From assembly GCA_021162905.1 (NCBI GenBank), contig JAGGXT010000155.1, positions 1 through 13,242 of the forward strand: 13,242 bases of DNA, written 5' to 3'. The position numbers were made by a program, and so were the translations under genes. Below are positions 7,238 through 13,242 of this stretch, piece after piece. This DNA is from Candidatus Odinarchaeota archaeon (GTDB lineage: Archaea; Asgardarchaeota; JAGGXT01). Position 1 is the first letter of the stretch. Every line of letters begins with the position of its first letter. The notes beneath the pieces are model-generated. The model was not told the origin of the DNA. It saw nothing but the letters and a program-made list of their open reading frames with translations, and made no database searches.

Positions 7238-7659
7238 AATTCATTAAGCTTGCAAAATCGTATTTGAGACAAGCAAGAGCAAGAGTCAATGATGCGGAGG
7301 ATGCTTATAATGAAGGAAATTATCCATACGCAGTTAGGCTGAGCCAGGAGGCCGTTGAATTAAGTCTAAAAGCATCATTACGCCTTGTTGGTATAGAATA
7401 CCCAAAAATTCATGACGTATCTGATATTCTAATAATTTCAAAAAATCGTTTTCCTGAGTGGTTTAGAAGAGAAATACCTTTCTTGGCAGAGACCTCTAAG
7501 AAACTGGTAAAGAAAAGAGAGATAAGCTTTTATGGTGGTGAAGAGGGATTTCTCTCTCCAGAGGATTTAATAAGTAAAGAGGATGCAGAGGATGCCGTAA
7601 AAAGAGCTAAAAAGGTTACTAGGTTGTGTCAGAAGTTATTAGAGCAATATGGAAAATAA
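7234..7659 (+). CDS. HEPN-domain protein lacking the canonical RNase motif
   Basis: 141 residues, all helical. The first half, FIKLAKSYLRQARARVNDAEDAY, then YPYAVRLSQEAVELSLKASLRL, then YPKIHDVSDIL, is the classic HEPN pattern of MNT-linked proteins. The Rx4-6H motif that makes many HEPN proteins ribonucleases is not present: His60 (PKIHD) is preceded by Arg50 with nine residues between. It may therefore be a non-cleaving or divergent HEPN rather than an active toxin. The TTG start overlaps the upstream stop (TTGA, 7234-7237). TTG is accepted because a very strong ribosome binding site, GGAGGTTAT (7219-7227), lies at correct spacing and no ATG fits. Translation is coupled to the nucleotidyltransferase. 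Confidence 0.85.
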   Translation: MKFIKLAKSYLRQARARVNDAEDAYNEGNYPYAVRLSQEAVELSLKASLRLVGIEYPKIHDVSDILIISKNRFPEWFRREIPFLAETSKKLVKKREISFYGGEEGFLSPEDLISKEDAEDAVKRAKKVTRLCQKLLEQYGK

Positions 7660-7678
7660 AGAATAAAAGAAATCAACC

Positions 7679-7723
7679 GATAGAGAATTGGTTCCTCTTT
7701 CAACTTCGGTGGCATCAGAAAGC
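7679..7723 (-). repeat. Stray copy of the surface-protein TSP3 repeat (gene fragment)
   Basis: This 45-bp stretch matches 10048-10092, part of the last thrombospondin type 3-like repeat of the large surface-protein gene, at 41 of 45 bases in the same orientation. On the minus strand it reads SDATEVERGTNSLS against SDATEIERGTNPLS. All four differences are transitions. It lies just beyond the radical SAM stop codon and is not part of any intact reading frame, so it looks like the relic of a second copy of that gene end. Confidence 0.8.
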
Positions 7724-7732
7724 CAAAAATGT

Positions 7733-7740
7733 AAAAAAAA
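7733..7740 (-). terminator. Oligo-T tract after the radical SAM gene
   Basis: Eight consecutive T on the minus strand, 22 nt beyond the radical SAM stop codon. Archaeal RNA polymerases terminate at oligo-T runs without needing a hairpin, so this is a reasonable terminator for the leftward transcript. Confidence 0.55.
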
Positions 7741-7762
7741 GAAGATTATATTTCAATCTGCG

Positions 7763-9154
7763 CTAGAATTTTACTCTATTTGGATTTAATAGGTATGCGA
7801 TTATTTTTCTAAAGAGTACTCCTTTATTCTTAATTAAGTCTTTTAAGACATATTTTGGACGTAGATAGAACGAAATATAAGCTTTTCTTAATAACTTCTG
7901 AATCTGCTTTGCGGTTAAGTAAAAACTCTTCATAACAACATTTACTGCTGTATATAGTCTCCAGTTCTTTGTTAAAAGTAGATCTTGTGCTTGTGCGTCA
8001 AACCAAAGCTTAGTACCTGGGTACGGTGTAGCAATTGTAAACTGGGCATAATCGACATTAACATGCTTTGCAAAGTTAATTGTTCTCTCTATATCATCCT
8101 TAGTTTCTTGTGGAAATCCAATAATAAAGGAACCCAATGTTTTAATCCCTATTTCTTTAGCAATTTTTACTGCTTTTAAAGATTGATCAAGAGATATCCC
8201 TTTACCAATCATATCAAGTATTTTTTGTGTTCCTGATTCAAGACCAAAGTAAATCGTATGCGCACCAGATTTATGCATTATAGCACCCGTTTCTTTATCA
8301 AAAGTATCCACTCTAGAGGATGCAGCCCAAGACAAGTCATAACCCTCACTAATCAGCCTTTGTGCAATCTCCTTTGCTCTTCTTCTATTCAATGTAAATG
8401 TATCATCCAAAAATTCAATTTCTCTAATATGGAATTTTTCGTAAAGAATTTTAATTTCCTCTAGCACCCTATCAGTGCTGTGAGCTCTATAACGCTTCCC
8501 AAATAGAAGCGATGATGAGCAGAAAATGCAATTGAAGGGACAACCACGTGACGTTATTATAGTCCCATACCGCACGTTATTAAACTTATATGCATCCCAA
8601 TTAAATAGATCGAATGCTGGTATAGGAATATTATCCACATTTTTAATAAGAGGTCTAGGTGGCGTTGATTTTATGATTCCGCTATTACTTTTATAAGTAA
8701 TCCCTAAGATTTTTTTATATCGTTTGCCTTTTTCAATGCTATCTAGAATTTCCGAGAATGTAATCTCCCCCTCTCCTCTTACTACTATATCAATGTATGG
8801 GCATTCACGTAAAGTATATTCTGGAAGAAAAGTAACATGCGGTCCACCTATAATAACAACAATATTTGGATTATTCTCCTTTGCTATTTTTGCCACACGA
8901 TACGCATCAGGTATCATTGACGTTGTAGCAGTAATTCCTATTATGTCAGGATCATATTGCGAAATCTTTCTTTTAAAATCATCAAAAGTCAAATTTTCCC
9001 CAATTGAATCAACAATCTTTACGTCGTGCCCCTTTTTTCGTGCAACTGATGCAAGGTAGCCAAGTCCCAGTGGTGGCGATGCAACTCCAAGTATTTTTTT
9101 TATTTCTATTACTGTAGGTGGCACTACTAAAAGAACTCTCGTAAGCCTCACCAT
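7763..9154 (-). CDS. B12-binding-domain radical SAM enzyme (BchE-like family)
   Basis: 463 residues. The N-terminal Rossmann-like B12-binding domain (1-140) has VLLVVPP, PPLGLGYLASVARKKGHDV, DPDIIGITATTSM and IIGGPHVTFLPE; the cobalt-coordinating DxHxxG is replaced (DSIGEN, 49-54), as in many members that bind cobalamin base-off without His. The radical SAM core carries CPFNCIFC with Cys205, Cys209 and Cys212 binding the 4Fe-4S cluster, followed by FLDDTFTLNRRR, YFGLESG, and GSFIIGFPQET. A basic helical C-terminus (about 415-463) follows. Such enzymes perform methyl transfer, cyclisation or C-C bond formation on lipids, cofactors and natural products; the substrate cannot be read from the sequence, and no pathway gene adjoins it. 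ATG 9154 is used; GTG one codon later is possible. No clear ribosome binding site is seen. Confidence 0.9.
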   Translation of the reverse strand: MVRLTRVLLVVPPTVIEIKKILGVASPPLGLGYLASVARKKGHDVKIVDSIGENLTFDDFKRKISQYDPDIIGITATTSMIPDAYRVAKIAKENNPNIVVIIGGPHVTFLPEYTLRECPYIDIVVRGEGEITFSEILDSIEKGKRYKKILGITYKSNSGIIKSTPPRPLIKNVDNIPIPAFDLFNWDAYKFNNVRYGTIITSRGCPFNCIFCSSSLLFGKRYRAHSTDRVLEEIKILYEKFHIREIEFLDDTFTLNRRRAKEIAQRLISEGYDLSWAASSRVDTFDKETGAIMHKSGAHTIYFGLESGTQKILDMIGKGISLDQSLKAVKIAKEIGIKTLGSFIIGFPQETKDDIERTINFAKHVNVDYAQFTIATPYPGTKLWFDAQAQDLLLTKNWRLYTAVNVVMKSFYLTAKQIQKLLRKAYISFYLRPKYVLKDLIKNKGVLFRKIIAYLLNPNRVKF

Positions 9155-9237
9155 ACCATAATTATTTTTGCACGACTACTCACTATTCTGTTCTATTCTG
9201 AAATTTTAAATTTAACGCTCTATAAAAATCTGTTAGT

Positions 9238-9246
9238 TCTCATAAG
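9238..9246. repeat. Direct repeat TCTCATAAG, left copy
   Basis: Identical 9-bp word found again at 9865-9873. The two copies flank 618 bp that contains decayed coding sequence, as expected of a target-site duplication around an old insertion. Convincing terminal inverted repeats are not visible inside them, so this remains tentative. Confidence 0.3.
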
Positions 9247-9484
9247 CGCGTTGATGACACTACCAGTACTTCTACACTAATTAGGTGAAAAATCCATATT
9301 GGCGCAAAAAATCATTTCTCTGCTACACTCTTTTTCACATGATCCTTTTTGGATGTGCGCTAGTAATGCAGTGATGATTTCCAATGCTCTCTCGAATAAG
9401 GGTTAATGTACAGAGATGCACTTTTACGATGCTCTCGTGAGCATATCAAAGAAAATTCATTTTACCTGCTTTTTTCGTTTTGAG

Positions 9485-9855
9485 TCATTCGATGGCCGAT
9501 TCTTTGATTCGGATTCGTTTTATCACCGTTACCGATTCGTAAACAACTTGCTGCTTGAGAGCTTGATTGATTGCCGCAATGACATCGGGAATCGATAGCT
9601 TTTTCATGTATTCTGAGAACTTATATGGCGGGATGAGTTCAATTTTTACTGCTTATCATGATGTCATTTATTGATAATGCAAACTTTTGTAAATGTTCGA
9701 AGGCAAATGCGAAGCTGCTCTGGCGATTTGCCACTACAAGATGGGCAAGATGACAAAGGTTATAGATCGTGTAGCATTAAGGTGGCTTTAAAAAGCTCGA
9801 TGAATGGTTTAAATGATTTGCCGAGTATATGATTTACTGTTGCATCATTGCTCAT
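9485..9855 (-). pseudogene. Decayed protein-coding fragment, possibly a mobile-element gene
   Basis: Three overlapping minus-strand pieces in different frames read like eroded protein. Piece A (9855-9760) begins MSNDATVNHILGKSFKPF. Piece B (9770-9639) contains TIYNLCHLAHLVVANRQSSF and FEHLQKFALSINDIM. Piece C (9652-9485) contains KIELIPPYKFSEYMKKLSIP, DVIAAINQALKQQVVYESV and IKRIRIKESAIE. The total of about 120 residues has two frame changes and a stop. I do not recognise the family; a transposase relic is a guess based on the flanking direct repeats. The opposite strand also gives short protein-like stretches (for example MFEGKCEAALAICHYKMGK at 9693-9749), so the coding strand is not certain. 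Confidence 0.35.
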
Positions 9856-9864
9856 AAATAACTG

Positions 9865-9873
9865 TCTCATAAG
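9865..9873. repeat. Direct repeat TCTCATAAG, right copy
   Basis: Partner of the copy at 9238-9246 and identical to it. It lies 32 nt downstream of the surface-protein stop codon on the minus strand. Confidence 0.3.
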
Positions 9874-9881
9874 AAGAAGAA

Positions 9882-9904
9882 ATAAAAAAGTAAAAAAGAG
9901 AAAG
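9882..9904 (-). terminator. T-rich tract after the surface-protein gene
   Basis: On the minus strand, directly after the stop codon, the sequence runs through two separate T6 tracts (at 9893-9898 and 9884-9889) inside a pyrimidine-rich stretch. This fits hairpin-independent archaeal termination. Confidence 0.5.
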
Positions 9905-9905
9905 C

Positions 9906-12900
9906 TCACCTTTTACGGAATTTCACAAAGTATACTATGGCTGCAAGAGCAGCTATAAGACCACCAATGCCACCATAGATTACAAAGTTGTTTATAGTTG
10001 GGAATGAATCATCGGGGTCATTAATGCTGTCTCCATCTGTGTCTTCTGATAGAGGATTGGTTCCTCTTTCAATTTCGGTAGCATCAGAAAGTCCATCGCC
10101 ATCTGTATCTGATTTTAATGGATCTGTGTGATATGTATTTACTTCTTCAGAATCACTAAGTCCATCACCATCTGTGTCATTCACTATCGGATTGGTTCCT
10201 AACTGATATTCATTTATATTTGAAAGTTCGTCGTTATCAGCATCCATGGATGCATCGTCCTCAGTTGGATCTAAATTATAGGTAACCTCCCATTTGTCAG
10301 GCATACCATCTGAGTCAGTGTCATTATTTTTTGGATTTGTATTATGCTGAAACTCTTGCAGGTTTGTTAATCCATCGCCATCTGCATCTGAGGCTGCATC
10401 ATTTGCTCTTGGATTCAAGCCATAAGAGATTTCCCATTTGTCGGGCATTCCATCATCATCCGTATCATTACTTCTTGGGTTTGTGTTGTAAAGGTATTCG
10501 TTGAGATTGCTTAAACCATCGTTATCAGGGTCCATAGTAGCATCACTAGCATTATTTGGATTTAAGTTGTAAGCCACCTCCCAATCATCGCACATTCCAT
10601 CATTATCTGTATCATTATTATTTGGGTTAGTCCCATGTTGAAACTCTTGTAAGTTAGTTAATCCATCTTCGTCCAAATCTTGGTTAGCATCATCCACTTT
10701 GGGATTCAAGCCATAAGAGACTTCCCATCCATCAGGTATACCATCGGAGTCGGTGTCATTATCTGTTGGATCAGTCTTATAGATAAATTCATCGATATTG
10801 CTCAATCCGTCATTGTCTAGGTCGCTATTTGCATCACTAGCGTTATTTGGATCTAAATTATGTGTGGCTTCCCATTCATCAGTCATATTATCGTTATCCG
10901 TATCGTTGGTAAAGGGAGATGTTTTATATACAAAAAGTTCTTCACCATCGCTAAGGCCATCATCATCAGTATCAAGCTTTGTAGGATCAGTCTTAAATAC
11001 TGCCTCTTCTGTATAATCGTTAACTGAATCATTGTCGTTATCAATAACTATTGGGTAATGGTCCACCGCATTGGGACCTACTTGATATGGTGTATCACCG
11101 ATACCATCATGATCCAAATCTGGGCCATCGTAGATGCAGTACCAATTTCCGATACTCCCATTGTCCCATAAGTTACCACTTGATGAGTCGTATGCTTGAG
11201 TGCCATTATTGTTATTATCAAGAAACTCATTGAGGTACACTAAGTTGTTAGTCCCATTATGGATTAATAAGCCATATAGTTTTGAGTATCTGAAGTAATT
11301 TGCGTAAATCACATTATTGCTACTATTGTCGCTTAAAAGCAACCCATACGATATATTAGATGAAAAAACATTCCCGTAAAATGTACTATAGGACACGTTA
11401 TATAGTTCCACAGCAGTTAGGTTTGCAAAGAAGAGATTATTTTCAATTGTAAAGTGTGTAGAGTTCTCGAGGTGGATGCTCTTATTTGAAAAAATGCTGT
11501 TACTATAGATTACTAAATTTCTTGAGTTATTAATTACAGAAAAAGCCTTATTTCCAATGATATAATTCCCGCTTATTGATGCGTCTGAAACATTGGCAAG
11601 GGACAGTGTAGTTCCCAGAGGCAGTGTTAGAATTGTGTTATTTGCAAGTGTTACATTTTGGAGATTCTTTAATATTCCGCCATATCCAGTTGCAACTATT
11701 TCATTTTCAATAAGATAGAAAATACTGGAATTCACGAGATAAAGGAAATCACCCGAATAAAGCTCACTTGATTCGATACTTACGTTATTGGCATTTTTAA
11801 TCTCGAACATAAGCCCAGTAGTGAGAATGTGCTCATCTATGAAATGAACGTTTGTTGAATCTTCAATATATGTGCCCATTGAAAGAATAGCGAATACGCC
11901 GTTATCCCTGAATGTTACATTATCCACATCTATTAATTTCCCATATCTCGATGCAGATGAAAAAATCATGTTTGATGAGAATATAGAATCATTAACTTCT
12001 CTAATATCAAAGATAGTAATTTTTGCAGCTATACCACACTCTTCTATTCGAATGTTGTCATGATCTTGTCCAACGATATAAATAGCTTCGCCGTCTGTGG
12101 AAGTTATCTGCGATTTCTCAACAATCATATTATGCACATTGCTGTGGAGGTAAAGTGAATGCCAGTAAGAAAATACAACTACATTTGATATCCTAATATT
12201 ATCCGTTGCAGAGAAGTAAATTCCAAAGCCATTAGTTCTTGAATATTCATTGACAACTGATGAATTTTCGACAACTATATTTTGAGCGTTGGTTGAAAAA
12301 ATCACAAAGCTGGAACTACAGCTGGAAACATCCATAGTAAAATTACTACTTGAGACTACTACATGATTAGAATTTTTTTCAATTATTAAAGCTTTGGAAG
12401 AGCCGAAAGAGTCGGTTGTAAATACTGTTACACTTACATTTTTAATAAAGATGTCACTACTATATTTTATACGAATACCTATTCCAGAGGTATCGTAGCT
12501 AACAGTTATTTTAGTGTTTTCAATAGTGATATTATGTGTATGACTAATCCATGCACCGATATACGCATCGGATATAATGGAGTTGTTTATAACTACATAA
12601 GGCGAATTTATCCAGACCCCTGACTGTGTCTCATCGCCGGAATGCCCAGCACCAACGATTGTTGAGCCGTTAATTGTACAATTCGCCCCATTATATATCC
12701 TGAATTCCCATCGGATTGAATTGTTGTAATCACGAATCGTGGTATTTTCAAGGACCAGATTGCCATGCTCGGTCACATTAAGTACTGCATTTACTTTTTT
12801 GAACCAAATAACGCTGTTTTGTAATATCAGAGTATTGTTTACTATCAAATCTCCATCTATGGTGATATTCTCGTTAGATACTGTAGTTGCTTGGTTTATG

Positions 12901-13043
12901 ATCAAGTCTCTAGATGCTGGTGGTGTACTACCAGTTATTGTGGCTTTAGTGTCCGTGAACGAATTAACACTTAGCAAAAGGAGAGTTAGAATAACAAATA
13001 TAATAAATCTTGTTTGGTCTCTTCCTCCGTTCAATATATCCAT
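9906..13043 (-). CDS. Large surface protein: NosD-like beta-helix, TSP3 calcium-binding repeats, C-terminal anchor
   Basis: 1045 residues. Order: signal peptide (about 11-32, FIIFVILTLLLLSVNSF); a right-handed parallel beta-helix (about 40-635) of short repeats such as NNSIISDAYIGAWIS and NNLFFANLTAVELYNVSYS, with many NxS/T sequons likely to be N-glycosylated; a NosD-type end module (LWDNGSIGNWYC, then DLDHDGIGDTPYQ at about 641); thrombospondin type 3-like DxDxDG repeats (about 665-1010), including five 48-49-residue units with DGxPDxWEVxYxLNP and DGLxNLxEF; DPDDSFP; a membrane helix (about 1020-1040); basic FRKR tail. It is probably an exported, membrane-anchored, calcium-stiffened stalk with a carbohydrate-binding or adhesive head. 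AGGAG abuts ATG 13043 with no spacing, so TTG 13034 (9 nt after AGGAG) may be the true start. Ligand unknown. Confidence 0.92.
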   Translation of the reverse strand: MDILNGGRDQTRFIIFVILTLLLLSVNSFTDTKATITGSTPPASRDLIINQATTVSNENITIDGDLIVNNTLILQNSVIWFKKVNAVLNVTEHGNLVLENTTIRDYNNSIRWEFRIYNGANCTINGSTIVGAGHSGDETQSGVWINSPYVVINNSIISDAYIGAWISHTHNITIENTKITVSYDTSGIGIRIKYSSDIFIKNVSVTVFTTDSFGSSKALIIEKNSNHVVVSSSNFTMDVSSCSSSFVIFSTNAQNIVVENSSVVNEYSRTNGFGIYFSATDNIRISNVVVFSYWHSLYLHSNVHNMIVEKSQITSTDGEAIYIVGQDHDNIRIEECGIAAKITIFDIREVNDSIFSSNMIFSSASRYGKLIDVDNVTFRDNGVFAILSMGTYIEDSTNVHFIDEHILTTGLMFEIKNANNVSIESSELYSGDFLYLVNSSIFYLIENEIVATGYGGILKNLQNVTLANNTILTLPLGTTLSLANVSDASISGNYIIGNKAFSVINNSRNLVIYSNSIFSNKSIHLENSTHFTIENNLFFANLTAVELYNVSYSTFYGNVFSSNISYGLLLSDNSSNNVIYANYFRYSKLYGLLIHNGTNNLVYLNEFLDNNNNGTQAYDSSSGNLWDNGSIGNWYCIYDGPDLDHDGIGDTPYQVGPNAVDHYPIVIDNDNDSVNDYTEEAVFKTDPTKLDTDDDGLSDGEELFVYKTSPFTNDTDNDNMTDEWEATHNLDPNNASDANSDLDNDGLSNIDEFIYKTDPTDNDTDSDGIPDGWEVSYGLNPKVDDANQDLDEDGLTNLQEFQHGTNPNNNDTDNDGMCDDWEVAYNLNPNNASDATMDPDNDGLSNLNEYLYNTNPRSNDTDDDGMPDKWEISYGLNPRANDAASDADGDGLTNLQEFQHNTNPKNNDTDSDGMPDKWEVTYNLDPTEDDASMDADNDELSNINEYQLGTNPIVNDTDGDGLSDSEEVNTYHTDPLKSDTDGDGLSDATEIERGTNPLSEDTDGDSINDPDDSFPTINNFVIYGGIGGLIAALAAIVYFVKFRKR
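10180..10910 (-). repeat. Five tandem ~144-147-bp coding repeats with a 291-bp higher-order period
   Basis: Within the surface-protein gene, five units encode NDTDxDGxPDxWEV, xYxLNP and DGLxNLxEF segments. Units 2 and 4 are more alike (YGLNP, LTNLQEFQH) than either is to units 1, 3 and 5 (NLDP/NLNP, LSNxxEY/F). The DNA word GATTCAAGCCATAAGAGA recurs exactly 291 bp apart (10412 and 10703), equal to 97 codons, so the array probably grew by duplication of a two-unit block. Confidence 0.8.
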
Positions 13044-13049
13044 CTCCTA

Positions 13050-13125
13050 AACTTTTAGCGCAAAAAAGTGGTTAGAAATTCCCAAGTCGGTATTTAAAAT
13101 TTTCTACAATTATAAATGCCTAGCT
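13050..13125 (-). promoter_or_regulatory. Possible promoter of the surface-protein gene
   Basis: On the minus strand a TATA-like TTTTAAATA (about 13091-13099) lies roughly 50 nt before the start codon, placing a transcription start near 13070 and leaving a leader of about 25-35 nt that carries the AGGAG ribosome binding site. A second TATA-like tract (CATTTATAATTG, about 13106-13117) lies further up. Pattern-based only. Confidence 0.3.
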
Positions 13126-13242
13126 GTTATATACTTAGAATAGCATAATTATTATGGAAATAAGGACAAAAATAATATAATCTACATTTATGATGCAGAC
13201 AATTAATATCACAGCAAGTAATAATATCTTAAATCTAAATAC

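Larger units (their letters stand above)
9155..9905. other. Long region without an intact gene between two leftward genes
   Basis: About 750 bp with no long open frame. The rightmost part (about 9872-9904) is pyrimidine-rich on the minus strand. The part from 9247 to 9864 has less A+T-biased, protein-like broken frames and is bounded by direct repeats (see separate entries). A 6-bp-stem hairpin (9429-9444) is also present. The upstream region of the radical SAM gene (9155-9235) holds T/A-rich tracts such as TTTAAATTT-like sequence around 9201-9216 that may be its promoter. Confidence 0.5.

Noticed and set aside
7676..7711. Possible stem ACCGA / TCGGT after the HEPN gene as a terminator
   Set aside because: The pairing is short, the loop is long and no oligo-T follows on the plus strand; the bases are better explained by the TSP3 relic.
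9429..9444. Hairpin ATGCTC-TCGT-GAGCAT
   Set aside because: The stem is only 6 bp, no T-run follows on either strand and no gene end is near, so it is not called a terminator or regulatory RNA.
9416..9598. 60-residue plus-strand frame in the gap region
   Set aside because: The phenylalanine- and serine-rich translation looks like the antisense of a more protein-like minus-strand frame, and no ribosome binding site is seen.
10000..11050. Regular short repeats that could suggest a CRISPR or non-coding tandem array
   Set aside because: They keep one long minus-strand reading frame and encode DxDxDG calcium-binding motifs with diverged DNA, as coding repeats do.
12739..13050. 103-residue plus-strand open frame and other plus-strand frames inside the surface-protein gene
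   Set aside because: They are opposite-strand shadows of the long gene, with no ribosome binding site or recognisable protein features.

Overview
The window is A+T-rich and archaeal in character. The clearest markers are an adjacent XPB (Rad25) helicase and Bax1 nuclease pair, which is an archaeal arrangement. Supporting signs are a secreted beta-helix protein with calcium-binding DxDxDG repeats and a C-terminal membrane anchor, VapBC and MNT/HEPN pairs, strong GAGGTG-type ribosome binding sites and oligo-T tracts after genes. The sequence does not fix the lineage. The DNA is about two thirds rightward genes (1-7660) and one third leftward genes (7763-13043), which converge around 7660-7760.

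Layout. (1) 204-2067: a tight three-gene operon of a thioredoxin-like protein with one retained active-site-type cysteine, a 14-cysteine protein that looks like DUF5714, and a lipoate-protein ligase A-like protein. The joins are GTGA and ATGA stop/start overlaps. (2) 2144-2808: a VapB (AbrB-type) / VapC (PIN) toxin-antitoxin pair. (3) 2803-3635, minus strand: a broken gene for a secreted, membrane-anchored GH57/deacetylase-like protein. It has three frameshifts and seems to have lost its catalytic core. (4) 3755-6443: xpb and bax1, the helicase-nuclease pair linked to archaeal nucleotide excision repair. (5) 6497-7659: a winged-helix/nucleotidyltransferase protein and a HEPN protein, translationally coupled, behind a perfect inverted repeat that could be an operator. 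(6) 7763-9154, minus: a B12-binding-domain radical SAM enzyme of unknown substrate. (7) 9155-9905: about 750 bp without an intact gene, holding what looks like a decayed coding element between two 9-bp direct repeats. (8) 9906-13043, minus: a 1045-residue surface protein (signal peptide, NosD-like beta-helix, thrombospondin type 3-like repeats, membrane anchor).

Best candidates for something new: the thioredoxin-like / DUF5714-like / LplA-like operon, whose ligase has altered signature residues and which together suggest an uncharacterised thiol, sulfur or lipoyl-type chemistry; the MNT/HEPN pair, whose HEPN lacks the usual RNase motif; and a 45-bp echo of the surface-protein repeat (41/45 identical) stranded beyond the radical SAM gene, which marks a past rearrangement. 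No tRNA, rRNA or CRISPR array was seen.
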